Shown piece after piece: positions 32,842 through 42,233 of a stretch of 64,000 bases of DNA. Where the stretch lies: positions 2,858,001 to 2,922,000 of the forward strand of contig NZ_CP085988.1 in assembly GCF_020736365.1 (NCBI RefSeq), given 5' to 3'. Made by a program: the position numbers and the translations under genes. Numbering within the stretch: the stretch's first letter is position 1; each line of letters begins with the position of its first letter. This DNA is from Clostridium sp. M62/1 (GTDB lineage Bacteria > Bacillota > Clostridia > Lachnospirales > Lachnospiraceae). The notes below the pieces were generated by a model. It was not told the DNA's origin and did not search any database. It worked only from the letters and a program-made list of their open reading frames with translations.

Positions 32842-33837
32842 CTAATCTTCCCACGCGAACATGTGAAGATTCAGTTTCTCAGAAACGTATCTCAGCATGG
32901 CCTGGCCTCCTGCGCTGTTTCCCTTCTGATCCAGGGACGGACCGTAAATGCCGATTCCCATTTTTCGGTCCACAACAGAGAGGATTCCTCCTCCTACGCC
33001 GCTCTTGGACGGGATTCCGACCTCCACGGCAAATTCACCGGAACCGTCGTACATACCGCAGGTGAGCATAATCGTTTTCACCGTGCGCACCACCTCCCTG
33101 TCCAGAAGCCGCTCTCCCGTTTTCGGATGAAATCCCCCGTTTGCCAGCACCAGGCCAAGGCCTGCCAGGCTCTTTGCCGTAACGCTTAAGGAGCACATCT
33201 TGATATACAGCTCCAGACTTCTCTCCACATCGCATTCAATAATTCCCTTGCTCTGGAGCAGATAGGCGATAGCCCTGTTTCTGGCACTGTGCCCCATCTC
33301 CGAGGAGTAGACTCTCTCATCCAGCCTGATCTTCGGATCCAGGCAGAGCTTTCCCGCATAGTCCAACAGCTCTTTAAAGCTGAACACAGGCATCAGGTAG
33401 CTGGCCACTGCAATCGCCCCGGAATTGATCATTGGATTATAGGGATAATTGCTGGTCATATCCAGCTTGAGCAGGGAATTGAAGGCATCCCCTGACGGCT
33501 CCATCCTGATTTTTTCAAACACCTTTTCAAAGCCGCAGTGCTGAAGCGCCACACACAGGGAAATTACCTTGGAAATACTCTGAATGCTGAACCTCTTTTC
33601 TGCATCCCCGGCCTCATAGACTTTTCCGTCTCTCGTATAAATACAGATCCCCAGATCTGTTTTATCAGCCCGTGACAGCTCCGGTATATAGGAGGCGGTT
33701 TCCCCCTTCGGCACCTCTCTCATCCCGGCAAGAAGAGCCTCGTTTAAAATCCGGGGCATCTCCCCGTCCGATACGCCGCCATTTCTTCCACCGCCTTCTT
33801 TCTGAGGCGACTCTAATCTGACTTTTTCCTCTGTCAT
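32842..33837 (-). CDS. glsA: Glutaminase A
   Basis: 331 residues; hydrolyses glutamine to glutamate and ammonia. Serine-dependent beta-lactamase-like fold with catalytic SISK (Ser87, Lys90), NPMINSGAIAV, and late GIPSKSGVGGGILSVV. The N-terminal 27 residues are a hydrophilic extension beyond the usual 305-310 residue length. Start has GGGGGAA. Ammonia release by glutaminase also gives acid resistance in other bacteria. Lies between the symporter gene and a divergent LysR gene, whose binding site is probably upstream of the glsA promoter. Confidence 0.93.
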   Translation of the reverse strand: MTEEKVRLESPQKEGGGRNGGVSDGEMPRILNEALLAGMREVPKGETASYIPELSRADKTDLGICIYTRDGKVYEAGDAEKRFSIQSISKVISLCVALQHCGFEKVFEKIRMEPSGDAFNSLLKLDMTSNYPYNPMINSGAIAVASYLMPVFSFKELLDYAGKLCLDPKIRLDERVYSSEMGHSARNRAIAYLLQSKGIIECDVERSLELYIKMCSLSVTAKSLAGLGLVLANGGFHPKTGERLLDREVVRTVKTIMLTCGMYDGSGEFAVEVGIPSKSGVGGGILSVVDRKMGIGIYGPSLDQKGNSAGGQAMLRYVSEKLNLHMFAWED

Positions 33838-33962
33838 TTCTCATTCCCCCGTCCTGCCTGGATATCCTCTCCCATAGCTGCTTTTCAGCCCCCGACTGTC
33901 GTCTCGATGGGACTGCTCGTCAAAGGCATGCTCATGCAGGCATGGCATGCGCTTTCCTCGCT

Positions 33963-34016
33963 ATTATACCATCTTTTCTGAACAGGGCCTAATTCTCTAT
34001 ATCTATAGGGATATAG
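33963..34016 (-). promoter_or_regulatory. glsA promoter with LysR-type activator palindrome
   Basis: Minus-strand -10 TATAAT (33963-33968) with a poor -35 (TAGGCC at 33986-33991). Just upstream of that -35 is the palindrome CTATATC-TATAGG-GATATAG (33997-34016). A consensus -10, missing -35 and adjacent upstream palindrome is the usual layout of a LysR-activated promoter, and a LysR gene is transcribed divergently from 34111. Confidence 0.55.
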
Positions 34017-34110
34017 CATATTGCTACAACAAAAACCCACATCAGGCACTTTTTTATGGTATAATGACTATAAAACAGCTATTACAGAATCCCATTTTGA
34101 GAGGTCAGCT

Positions 34111-35091
34111 ATGAATTTTGATTTAAATCTGAAGCATCTTTCCTACTTTATAGCGGTTGCCCGCCTTGGCTCCATCAACAAGGCGGCACAGACCCTTTAC
34201 ATATCACAGCCCTACCTGGGGAAAATCATAAAAGAACTGGAGAATACGGCGGGAACGGTTCTGTTTGAGCGCACACGCAGCGGAGTAATCCTGACGCCTG
34301 ACGGGCGCGACTTTTTGGAGCACGCGGACACCATTTTAAGAGAGGCAAAAAAGCTTCAGCGCTTTTCAGGCTCCTCTGATGCTCCCTCCCATTTCCTCAG
34401 CGTGTCCATGACTCGCTTTTCCCACATCATGGAGAGCTTTATCGAGATCGTTCTCCGGCACAAGGATGAGCCCTCCTTTCTTCACCGCCTCCGGGAAGGG
34501 ACTGCCCAGGAGGTAGTCGAGGATGTCTATTCCGGCCAGTTCAGCGTGGGCGTCATCCACCTCGATCCGAAAAACCGAGGGCAGGTGAGCTCCCACATAT
34601 CCTCTCTGGGGCTCTCTTACTCCTTTCTGGCCCACGTACGGCCCCACATCATCCTCTCGGCAAACCATCCCCTCATACGGGAGGGACGTCCTGTCACGCT
34701 CCGCAATCTGGCCCCCTACGGCTTTGCCAGGTACCAGGATGCAGCCGAGGATTACGCCTACCGGATTTTTTCGCAGAATGCTCAGTATAACCTGAACTCA
34801 GGGCCTAAAATCGTATATCTGGACGGCCGTGCTTCCCTGATGCACCTGCTCTCCAACAGCGATTTCTACAGCATCGGCATTCACGATTTCTCAGCTCAGA
34901 GCTCCACCTATCAGGTCATCTCCATTCCCATTGAGGAGTGTACCGACTGCCTGGAGTTTGGCTGTATTCTCCCGAGAGGCGGCGCTGTTTCCGGCATTGC
35001 CGCGGAATTTCTGGAAGAATTGAAAAGCAGGCTTTCCGAGGGCATCACAGCTCTCTGGCAGACAGAAGGCAGAGCGGAACATAACCGTTGA
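34111..35091 (+). CDS. LysR-family regulator, probably of glsA
   Basis: 326 residues: N-terminal winged helix (LKHLSYFIAVARLGSINKAA, LYISQPYLGKIIKELE) and a C-terminal periplasmic-binding-like effector domain. The ATG at 34111 follows GAGAGGTC; the ORF is open back to 34021. A TATAAT at 34060-34065 serves as -10. Divergent from glsA. An amino acid such as glutamine or glutamate is a reasonable effector guess. The stop codon overlaps the -35 of the cobalamin-riboswitch promoter. Confidence 0.9.
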   Translation: MNFDLNLKHLSYFIAVARLGSINKAAQTLYISQPYLGKIIKELENTAGTVLFERTRSGVILTPDGRDFLEHADTILREAKKLQRFSGSSDAPSHFLSVSMTRFSHIMESFIEIVLRHKDEPSFLHRLREGTAQEVVEDVYSGQFSVGVIHLDPKNRGQVSSHISSLGLSYSFLAHVRPHIILSANHPLIREGRPVTLRNLAPYGFARYQDAAEDYAYRIFSQNAQYNLNSGPKIVYLDGRASLMHLLSNSDFYSIGIHDFSAQSSTYQVISIPIEECTDCLEFGCILPRGGAVSGIAAEFLEELKSRLSEGITALWQTEGRAEHNR

Positions 35092-35116
35092 CTTTTGGAT
35101 TGTTCTTTCCTATAAT
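35088..35116 (+). promoter_or_regulatory. Promoter of the cobalamin riboswitch-cbiMNQO transcript
   Basis: TTGACT (35088-35093), 17-bp spacer, TATAAT (35111-35116). The -35 box overlaps the stop codon of the LysR gene. Confidence 0.88.
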
Positions 35117-35132
35117 ATATCTGAATTGAATA

Positions 35133-35300
35133 TGGCGAGGTGCCTGCGTTTTCATTCCGCAGGAGAATAGAGAAGTGAGGTGAAAATCCTCCACGGTCAC
35201 GCCGCTGTAAAAGAAGAGTTGTCCCCAAAACGTGTCACTGGGCTCTGCCTGGGAAGGCCGGGGGCAATGAGGACGCTTGAGTCAGAAGACCTGCCCGCCA
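35133..35300 (+). promoter_or_regulatory. Cobalamin riboswitch
   Basis: Conserved elements in order: AGGTGCC, GAAGTGAGGTGAAAATCCTCC, CACGGTCACGCCGCTGTAA (B12-box core GCCACTG-like as GTCACTGG), GGGAAGGC, GACGCTTGAGTCAGAAGACCTGCC. This is the adenosylcobalamin-class aptamer layout. A terminator follows at 35367-35406, so repression by transcription termination when B12 is plentiful is expected. Downstream genes encode cobalt uptake, the usual regulon. Confidence 0.95.
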
Positions 35301-35366
35301 TAGGAAATCGGCAAAGCTTACTGCGAAGGACAGAGGCTCTGTCAGACGGCCTTTACCCAGCCGTCG

Positions 35367-35406
35367 GCGCTCTTCACAAGACTTTCTGTGATGAAGCGCT
35401 TTTTTG
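35367..35406 (+). terminator. Terminator of the cobalamin riboswitch
   Basis: Stem GCGCTCTTCACAAGA / TCTGTGATGAAGCGC with one or two mismatches, then TTTTTT. Placed between the aptamer and cbiM. Confidence 0.82.
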
Positions 35407-35493
35407 CGTGCCCTGAAAAAGCAAAGCCTGAGACAGGAACACCGCAAGCCATTAGTGCAGATGGGTGCGCACAGCGAATGAAAGGAGTTTACG

Positions 35494-36243
35494 ATGACAA
35501 AAACGAGAAAAACACAAATCCTTCTGGCAGCTCTGCCTGCCGCAGCCCTCGGCGTCTCTTTTCCGGCCTCTGCCATGCACATCATGGAGGGTGCTCTCCC
35601 TGCCGGATTCTGCGTGGCCTGGGGACTGATCTGTCTGCCCTTTCTTCTGGCAGGCTTCTTTTCCATCCAAAAGACGATCCGTGAAAACCGGCGCGCCATC
35701 ACTCTTCTGGCCATGTCAGGGGCCTTTATCTTTGTGATCTCCTCCCTGAAAATTCCCTCTGTCAGCGGAAGCTGCTCCCATATGACGGGGACGGGACTGG
35801 GGGCTGTCCTGTTTGGGCCCTCTGCTATGTCTGTTCTGGGGATTCTGGTACTGATTTTCCAGGCGATCCTTCTGGCTCACGGCGGCCTGACCACCCTGGG
35901 AGCCAATACCTTCTCCATGGCTATCGCAGGTCCCTTCGTCTCCTGGCTGCTCTACCGGATCCTTAGCGGTTTCCGGATAAACAGAAAAGTTTCCCTTTTT
36001 GCAGCCGCTTTTCTGGGGGATCTCTTCACTTACTGCGTGACTGCCTTCCAGCTTGCCCTGGCCCATAACTCGGCCACCTCCTTCTCCATCGCCTTCAGGG
36101 AAAATCTGGTTATCTTTGCAGGAACCCAGATCCCTCTTGCCGTGGTAGAAGGGCTTTTGACTGTCGCCATCGTCATCGGACTGGAATCATATGCGCAGCC
36201 GGAGCTTGCCGCTGTGGGATTTTTAAAGGAGGGAACTGAATAA
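35494..36243 (+). CDS. cbiM: Cobalt ECF transporter substrate-binding component CbiM
   Basis: 249 residues. Begins with a cleavable signal-like segment (residues 1-27, ending FPASA) so the mature N-terminus is MHIMEGALP, whose Met-His residues bind the cobalt ion in CbiM/NikM proteins. About six membrane helices; SGSCSHMTGTGLGAVLFGP is the conserved central motif. GGAG precedes the start. First of four genes under the cobalamin riboswitch; its stop shares one base with cbiN start. Confidence 0.95.
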   Translation: MTKTRKTQILLAALPAAALGVSFPASAMHIMEGALPAGFCVAWGLICLPFLLAGFFSIQKTIRENRRAITLLAMSGAFIFVISSLKIPSVSGSCSHMTGTGLGAVLFGPSAMSVLGILVLIFQAILLAHGGLTTLGANTFSMAIAGPFVSWLLYRILSGFRINRKVSLFAAAFLGDLFTYCVTAFQLALAHNSATSFSIAFRENLVIFAGTQIPLAVVEGLLTVAIVIGLESYAQPELAAVGFLKEGTE

Positions 36244-36668
36244 TGGAAAGAGAAGACCGTTTCGCACCGAAAAGAAGGGAAGGGAAAGCCGGAACCGGCC
36301 ATAAGACAGCCGAGAAAAGCAGCCGCACTCTCGCAGCAGCCCTCCTGATCGGGGCCGTGCTGATCGCATTTGCCCCTCTGTTTCTTTTAAAGGGCGCAGA
36401 ATTCGGCGGTTCAGACGACCGCGGCAACCAGCTGATTGAGACGACGGATCCAGGCTACGAGCCGTGGGCCTCCCCTGTTCTGGAAACACTGCTGGGAGGA
36501 GAACTTCCAGGGGAGGTAGAAAGCATGCTGTTCTGCCTTCAGACGGGAATCGGCGTGGGCGTGATTGCCTTCTTTATGGGCCGTTTTGTGGAGAGGAAGA
36601 AGTGGACGAGACAGTGCGGATTATCCGAAATCCCGGATGACTGCCAGACAGTACGAGAGGAAAGATAA
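36243..36668 (+). CDS. cbiN: Cobalt transporter accessory subunit CbiN
   Basis: 141 residues with two membrane helices and the family core LLKGAEFGGSDDRG, DPGYEPWASPV and GEVESMLFCLQTGIGVGVI. Longer than typical CbiN (about 95-105) because of a 25-residue basic N-terminal extension and a hydrophilic C-terminal tail. CbiN assists metal loading of CbiM. Translationally coupled: ATG overlaps the cbiM stop and cbiQ begins directly after its own stop. Confidence 0.92.
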   Translation: MEREDRFAPKRREGKAGTGHKTAEKSSRTLAAALLIGAVLIAFAPLFLLKGAEFGGSDDRGNQLIETTDPGYEPWASPVLETLLGGELPGEVESMLFCLQTGIGVGVIAFFMGRFVERKKWTRQCGLSEIPDDCQTVREER

Positions 36669-37436
36669 ATGCTTTTAATTGACAGCTTCAGCTACCAGTC
36701 ACGGCTTCGCTATATCAACACCGGTGAAAAGTTTTTCTTATCCATCCTCACCCTCTGCCTCTGTGTGGCAGGGCGCTGTATCCGGCTGGATCTCTATATC
36801 ATCCTGGTCATGGCAGCTCTTACTGTCCTGGCCGGGGGACTTTCCCCCGTCTCCTACTTTCGCCTTTTTCTGATCCCCCTCAGCTTTCTTGCAATGAATG
36901 CCCTGGTTTTAGGGCTTTCTCTGCGGGAGACTCCCCTGGAGCTTTTCTCCCTTCCGGTGGGAGGGTTGTATCTGACAGCCGGGAGGGAGACTCTCTCTGC
37001 CGCCGCCTGCATGGCTGCCACTGCCCTGGCAGGTGTATCCTGCCTCTATTTTCTGGCTCTCTCCACGCCCCTTTCAGAGCTTCTCCTGTTTCTCAAAGGG
37101 CTGCATCTTCCGGCGCTTATCATCGAGCTGATGATGCTGATTTACCGGTTCATCTTTCTGCTCCTGGACTGCGCCGGAAAAATATCCGTGGCCCAGCGTT
37201 CCAGGCTGGGGAACCGCGACTTTCACACCTCCCTGTCTTCCTTTGCCTCCCTGGTCTCCTGTCTGTTCATCCAGTCTGTCCGCCGTTCCGGCATCCTGTA
37301 TGACGCCATGGAGGCCAGATGCTATGACGGGAATTTTTCTGTTCTGAGGGAGTGTCTGCCGCCAAAGCCTTCCCATCTGGTTCTGATAGCTGCCTTTGAA
37401 GCCTCGGCCTGCCTGGTTCTGTGGCTGGCTTCCTGA
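36669..37436 (+). CDS. cbiQ: Cobalt ECF transporter membrane component CbiQ
   Basis: 255 residues, T component that couples the ATPase to CbiM. Several membrane helices and coupling-helix sequences, including MEARCYDG near the C-terminus, where the family has a conserved Ala-Arg-Gly-type motif. Begins right after the cbiN stop codon. Followed by a 61-bp gap before cbiO. Confidence 0.92.
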   Translation: MLLIDSFSYQSRLRYINTGEKFFLSILTLCLCVAGRCIRLDLYIILVMAALTVLAGGLSPVSYFRLFLIPLSFLAMNALVLGLSLRETPLELFSLPVGGLYLTAGRETLSAAACMAATALAGVSCLYFLALSTPLSELLLFLKGLHLPALIIELMMLIYRFIFLLLDCAGKISVAQRSRLGNRDFHTSLSSFASLVSCLFIQSVRRSGILYDAMEARCYDGNFSVLRECLPPKPSHLVLIAAFEASACLVLWLAS

Positions 37437-37497
37437 CTTATCACTCGTCATTCATCATTCACACTCACTGTTCACCACCCATTAAAGGAGGACCGAC

Positions 37498-38424
37498 ATG
37501 AAGCAAACAGAACTGACCGGCACCTGCAGAGTCTGCTGCCGGGACATGACACAAAAGGAGACAGAAGCACCCGCCAGACCCGTCTGTCCGGAAAGTGAGG
37601 TGATCCTTCAGGCAGATCACCTGTTTTTCTCCTACGACCAGGGGCGCAGCTGTGCACTTCGGGATCTCTCTCTGAAAATCAGGCGCGGCAGCAAAACAGC
37701 TTTTCTGGGAGCCAACGGCTCCGGGAAGTCGACTTTTTTTCTCTGCTGCAACGGCATTCACCGTCCCACATCCGGCACTCTGTCCTTTGCCGGAAAGCTG
37801 GTGGGATACTCCAGAAAAGAACTCTTATCCCTCCGCCAGAAGGTGGGAATCGTATTTCAGGATCCGGACAGCCAGCTCTTTTCCTCCAGCGTTTACCAGG
37901 AGATCTCCTTCGGAGTCATGAATCTGGGATTTCCCGAGGAAAAAGCGCGTCAGGCCGTGGAGCGGATTCTCGATGAAATGGAACTGACCTCTCTGAAAAG
38001 CCGTCCCGTCCACACCCTGTCAGGGGGACAGAAAAAGCAGGTTTCCATTGCCGATATTCTCGTGATGGAGCCGGAGCTTGTCATTCTGGATGAGCCGGCC
38101 TCCGCCCTGGATCCCAGGCATACGAAGCTGGTCCGGGAGGCTGTTAAGCGGATGACCGATAAGGGGATCACCGTCATGATGGCCACCCATGACGTGGATT
38201 TCGCCCTGGACTGGGCCGATGAGGCTGTCGTGTTAAAGGATGGCTGCGTCCTGGGGCAGGGGACGCCGGAAGAGATTTTTACCGACAGTGAACTTCTTTC
38301 CCAGGCAAATCTCTCTGTTCCCGCCGCCCTGCGCCTGTTTGACTCCCTGTGCCGCAAAGGGATCCTGGATCCCTCTCTTCCCATCCCCAGAAATCTGGAT
38401 GAGCTGGAAAGCTATCTGGCCTGA
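37498..38424 (+). CDS. cbiO: Cobalt ECF transporter ATPase CbiO
   Basis: 308 residues. ABC ATPase with Walker A GANGSGKST (about 78-86), Q-loop VFQDPDSQLF, signature LSGGQKKQVSIA, Walker B LVILDEPASALD and H-loop ATHDVD. An extra N-terminal stretch of about 35 residues contains four cysteines (CRVCCRD..., C30 region) not usual in CbiO; AAAGGAGG before the first ATG supports its translation. Stop overlaps the convergent addA 3' end by 13 bp. Confidence 0.94.
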   Translation: MKQTELTGTCRVCCRDMTQKETEAPARPVCPESEVILQADHLFFSYDQGRSCALRDLSLKIRRGSKTAFLGANGSGKSTFFLCCNGIHRPTSGTLSFAGKLVGYSRKELLSLRQKVGIVFQDPDSQLFSSSVYQEISFGVMNLGFPEEKARQAVERILDEMELTSLKSRPVHTLSGGQKKQVSIADILVMEPELVILDEPASALDPRHTKLVREAVKRMTDKGITVMMATHDVDFALDWADEAVVLKDGCVLGQGTPEEIFTDSELLSQANLSVPAALRLFDSLCRKGILDPSLPIPRNLDELESYLA

Positions 38425-41400
38425 GAGGAGCCCTCTGGCTGCAGCCTCACCTCTCCCAGGCGGAAGGAGTAAATCACCGTTTCCTTCACCCTCTTTTTCT
38501 CCATCTGCATCAGTGCCCGCCTGTAGTAGTCAAGCTGAATCCCATACCTCTCCCTCAGCGTCTCTTCCTTTTCCACATAATCCGTCTTGTAGTCCACCAG
38601 CACCAGCTCTCCGTCCTCCTCGAAGAAGGCATCGATAATTCCCTGAACCAGCACCAGCTCATCGGAGTTAAAATCTCCCATCTCTCTGGCCGGAATGCCG
38701 ATAACAAACTGGCTCTCCTTTTTCAGCCTTCCCTCTCTCTGGGCGGCGGCCATCCGCTTTCCCAGATCTGAACTGAAAAATGGCCAGATGACAGACTCTC
38801 TCACAAGCTCCCTGGAATCGGCAGTCATCTTCCCCTCCTCCACAAGCCTGTCAAGCTGCTCCTTTATATCAGACTTTTTTCTGATCTCATGGAAAGACAG
38901 AAGTTCCATGGCCCTGTGGTAGGCGGTTCCCCGCCTGGCCCCCTGTACCTCCTTCTCCTCACCGGACAGGAAGGATGGAATCGTCGGGAGGAATGCGCTC
39001 TCCTCAAAGAGCTCCTCATCTCCCTCTTTTTTAATGTCGGACACGGACATTTTCGTGTTCAGCCGCAGCTCATCCTCCCAGGGGTACTGGAAGGAGAAGG
39101 ACTCCTCCAGCCTCTTTCTGTACTCCTCATCTCCCAGCATCCCGAATATCTGAGAGGCAGGAGACTCCTCCCCTTCTTCCTCCCTGTCCGGCCACAGGAG
39201 CATATCCTTTGTCACCTTCCGCCTTACCTGCTCCCCGATCTCTTCACTTAAAAGCTCCTTCGCCATCACCTCGCGCATCCAAATCCGGCAGACGCCTCCC
39301 TCCATGGCCATCAGCACCCAGTCCAGATAAGAGCCGGCCAGGGACAGGAGGGTAAAGGCAAGTCCCCTCTCCCCTGTGTCCAGAAGCTCTTTCCATTTTT
39401 CCAGCTTTGCCTCCAGATTTCTGTCAGAGGCTGTCAGGATGAGTTTCTCCTTGGCCCTCGTCATGGCCACATAGAGAACCCGCAGCTCCTCCCCCATGTT
39501 TTCCAGATCCATCCTGCGCTTCAGCACATTTTTCTTGAGGGTGGGAGCCTTAAGCCTTGTCTCGGCATTCAGATAGTCCGTCCCGATTCCAAACCGGGAG
39601 TCGATCAGAATCTTTCCTCTGGTATCCTGCCTGTTAAACTGCTTACCCATTGCAGCCACAAAGACAATGGGAAACTCCAGTCCCTTGCTCTTGTGAATGC
39701 TCATAATCCGCACCGTATTGCCGCCCTCTGCCGCAGTGGAGGCCTCGCCGAAGTCTGTATTGTACTTTTTCAGCTTTTCAATATATTTGATAAAATGGAA
39801 CACCCCTCTGTAGCTTGTGGCCTCATAGGCAGCCGCCTTCTCCACAAGCATGTCCAGATTGGCTCTGCGGGTCTCCCCTGCCGGCATGGCGGACACATAG
39901 TCATAATAGCCGGTCACGTCAAAGATCCGGTAAATCAGCTCGTGGATGGGCAGATAAACGGCCTCCCTCCTCAGCTGTTCCGTCACCCGGAAGAAGCTGG
40001 CCAGCTTTTCCAGAATTTCCGGTTCCCGCTCTCCTTCTGCAGAGGACTGCATCGTTTCTCCTGCCTGATCGCTCTCCCCCAGATACAGGCAGATAGCCCC
40101 GTACATTCCCCGGTCCTGTCCCCGGTTTGCAGAATGCTTAAATCTGGCCGCGATCTCTGCCAGCTCCCGGTCCGTCAGCCCGAAAAACGGAGCCTTTAAA
40201 ACGGCGGTAAGGGGAATATCCTGCATGGGGTTATCCAGCACTGCCAGAAAATTCAGCATCGTCTCCACCTCAATGGTGGTAAAATAGCCTGTCTTTGACT
40301 CGGCAAAGGCCGGAATGCCCTGGTGTGCCAGAGTCTCCACAAAGCTCTCCGCCCACCCTGAGACGCTGCGCAGAAGGATGACAATATCTCTGTACTCCGC
40401 CTTCCTGTAGCGCCCAAGCTCTTTGTCCCAGACCGGGCATCCCCTCTCCGGATCGGTCAACTCTCTGATCCGCTTTCCGATCATCCTGGCCTCCAGCTCC
40501 TGCCTTGTGTAGTCGGAGATGTCATCGTCCAGCTCCTCCAGCACGCTGTCCTTTGTGTTAATGAGGAGGATCTCCGTGGAAAACGGATCTCTCTGCTCCT
40601 CTAAAGGCCCATCCTCTCCGGCTTCCCCTGCAGTCTGTCCTGCAGCAGACCCAGAAAGCTCCGCCTCTTTTCGGCCCCTTTCCTGTGGCAGGGGCTCAAA
40701 GGAGGCCCCCGGGTGAAGGGCTGTCTCCTCTGTGTAGGAGATGGAGCCCAGATTCTCCGTCATAATCCGGTAAAACACGTCGTTGGTGCTCTCCAGCACC
40801 TGCCTGCGGCTTCTGAAATTCTGGTGAAGCTCAATCTTCTGATAGAGACTGTCTTCCTTCGTGTAGGAATGGTACTTTTCCAGAAACAGCTCCGGTCTGG
40901 CCAGGCGGAATTTGTAAATACTCTGCTTTACATCGCCTACCATAAACACATTGGGTGTTCCAAACCGTTCCCTGGACACTGCCCTGATAAGGGCCTCCTG
41001 CACCAGATTGCTGTCCTGATACTCATCCACCAGGATCTCGTCAAACTGCCCTGCCAGAAGATCGGCCGCCTCGCCGGGCCTGTGTTCTCCCCCCTCCTTT
41101 TCCTCCTGGTACAGCACCTGAAGGGCCAGATGCTCCAGATCGTTAAAATCCACCAGGTTTCTCTCCCTCTTCTTTGCCTCAAACCGTCCGGCAAAATCCT
41201 CCGCCAGCGTAAGGAGCATGAGAACTGCCTCGCTGCTTCCTGCCAGATCTGCAAGGATTTCCTCCTCGGAGGCAAACAGAAACTGCCCCTTCATCTTCTC
41301 CACAGCCTTCTTGATCCGCTTCCTGCACTCAGACACCTTCTCCTTTTTATCCGGGTTCACCGGTGAATGTTTCCCCCGGACAGCGGCCAGCTTGGGAAAT

Positions 41401-42233
41401 TCAAAGCCTGACGCCGCCTGCACGAAGCTGTCGTACCCCGACACCTCCCGGAGCTTTTCGGCATTTGACAGATCGGAGAGAATCATGGGAAGATAGGCCC
41501 CGGGCCCATCCTCCTCTGAGCAGAGCCTGGCAGCCTCCTGAAGCTGCCCCGCCCACTCAGACGCCTGCCTCCTCACATCTTCCAGCAGAAACTGCATCCA
41601 CCCGGTTCTGTCGAGGGCCTCCACAGAGGTGTCCGACAGCTCTCTCCTGCACTCGTCTATCCACTCCTTCGGCCAGGGATTGCTCTGGGAAAAGCTGTAA
41701 ACCTGGTAGATGTAATCGTCTATCCCTCCGTCTGCCTTTCCGGACGCATAGGTTTCCACGAAATTTTCAAAGGCCGGATCATGTCTCCCATACCAGTCCT
41801 CCAAAAGCTCCTCCATCACATCCCCCCGCAGCAGAAGCATCTCGCCCTCATCCCCCACGCGGAACGCAGGGTCAATGTCCAGGCAGTCAAAATGTTCCCG
41901 CAAAATATGGAGGCAGAAGCTGTCAATGGTAGTGATCTGGGCATACTGCACCATAATCGCCTGCTGCTGCAGATGTTCATTGCCCGGATCCTCTTTCAGC
42001 TTCTTCTCGATGGCGTCGTGGATCCTCTCGCGCATCTCCGAGGCCGCCGCCTTGGTAAACGTCATCACCAGCAGCCTCTCAATATCCCCCGGCCTCTCCC
42101 CGTCCGTGATCATCCGGATGATTCGCTCCACCAGAACTGCGGTCTTTCCGCTCCCGGCAGCGGCTGAGACAAGGAGATTCCTGTCCCTGCTCTCAATTAC
42201 CTGCCTCTGCTCCTTTGTCCAGTTTACTCCCAT
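38412..42233 (-). CDS. addA: AddAB helicase-nuclease, subunit A
   Basis: 1273 residues. UvrD-type helicase: Walker A SAAAGSGKT at 23-31, DEYQDSN for Walker B region, later SIHKSKGLEFPIVFVA and YVAMTRAKEKLIL. C-terminal RecB-type nuclease domain with GTAYHRAMELL, VQGIIDAFFEEDGELVLVDYKTD and YGIQLDYYRRAL, giving the active-site Asp/Lys. With AddB it resects double-strand breaks to a Chi site for RecA repair, the Gram-positive counterpart of RecBCD. Overlaps addB by 10 bp, so it is co-translated. Confidence 0.97.
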   Translation of the reverse strand: MGVNWTKEQRQVIESRDRNLLVSAAAGSGKTAVLVERIIRMITDGERPGDIERLLVMTFTKAAASEMRERIHDAIEKKLKEDPGNEHLQQQAIMVQYAQITTIDSFCLHILREHFDCLDIDPAFRVGDEGEMLLLRGDVMEELLEDWYGRHDPAFENFVETYASGKADGGIDDYIYQVYSFSQSNPWPKEWIDECRRELSDTSVEALDRTGWMQFLLEDVRRQASEWAGQLQEAARLCSEEDGPGAYLPMILSDLSNAEKLREVSGYDSFVQAASGFEFPKLAAVRGKHSPVNPDKKEKVSECRKRIKKAVEKMKGQFLFASEEEILADLAGSSEAVLMLLTLAEDFAGRFEAKKRERNLVDFNDLEHLALQVLYQEEKEGGEHRPGEAADLLAGQFDEILVDEYQDSNLVQEALIRAVSRERFGTPNVFMVGDVKQSIYKFRLARPELFLEKYHSYTKEDSLYQKIELHQNFRSRRQVLESTNDVFYRIMTENLGSISYTEETALHPGASFEPLPQERGRKEAELSGSAAGQTAGEAGEDGPLEEQRDPFSTEILLINTKDSVLEELDDDISDYTRQELEARMIGKRIRELTDPERGCPVWDKELGRYRKAEYRDIVILLRSVSGWAESFVETLAHQGIPAFAESKTGYFTTIEVETMLNFLAVLDNPMQDIPLTAVLKAPFFGLTDRELAEIAARFKHSANRGQDRGMYGAICLYLGESDQAGETMQSSAEGEREPEILEKLASFFRVTEQLRREAVYLPIHELIYRIFDVTGYYDYVSAMPAGETRRANLDMLVEKAAAYEATSYRGVFHFIKYIEKLKKYNTDFGEASTAAEGGNTVRIMSIHKSKGLEFPIVFVAAMGKQFNRQDTRGKILIDSRFGIGTDYLNAETRLKAPTLKKNVLKRRMDLENMGEELRVLYVAMTRAKEKLILTASDRNLEAKLEKWKELLDTGERGLAFTLLSLAGSYLDWVLMAMEGGVCRIWMREVMAKELLSEEIGEQVRRKVTKDMLLWPDREEEGEESPASQIFGMLGDEEYRKRLEESFSFQYPWEDELRLNTKMSVSDIKKEGDEELFEESAFLPTIPSFLSGEEKEVQGARRGTAYHRAMELLSFHEIRKKSDIKEQLDRLVEEGKMTADSRELVRESVIWPFFSSDLGKRMAAAQREGRLKKESQFVIGIPAREMGDFNSDELVLVQGIIDAFFEEDGELVLVDYKTDYVEKEETLRERYGIQLDYYRRALMQMEKKRVKETVIYSFRLGEVRLQPEGSSQAR

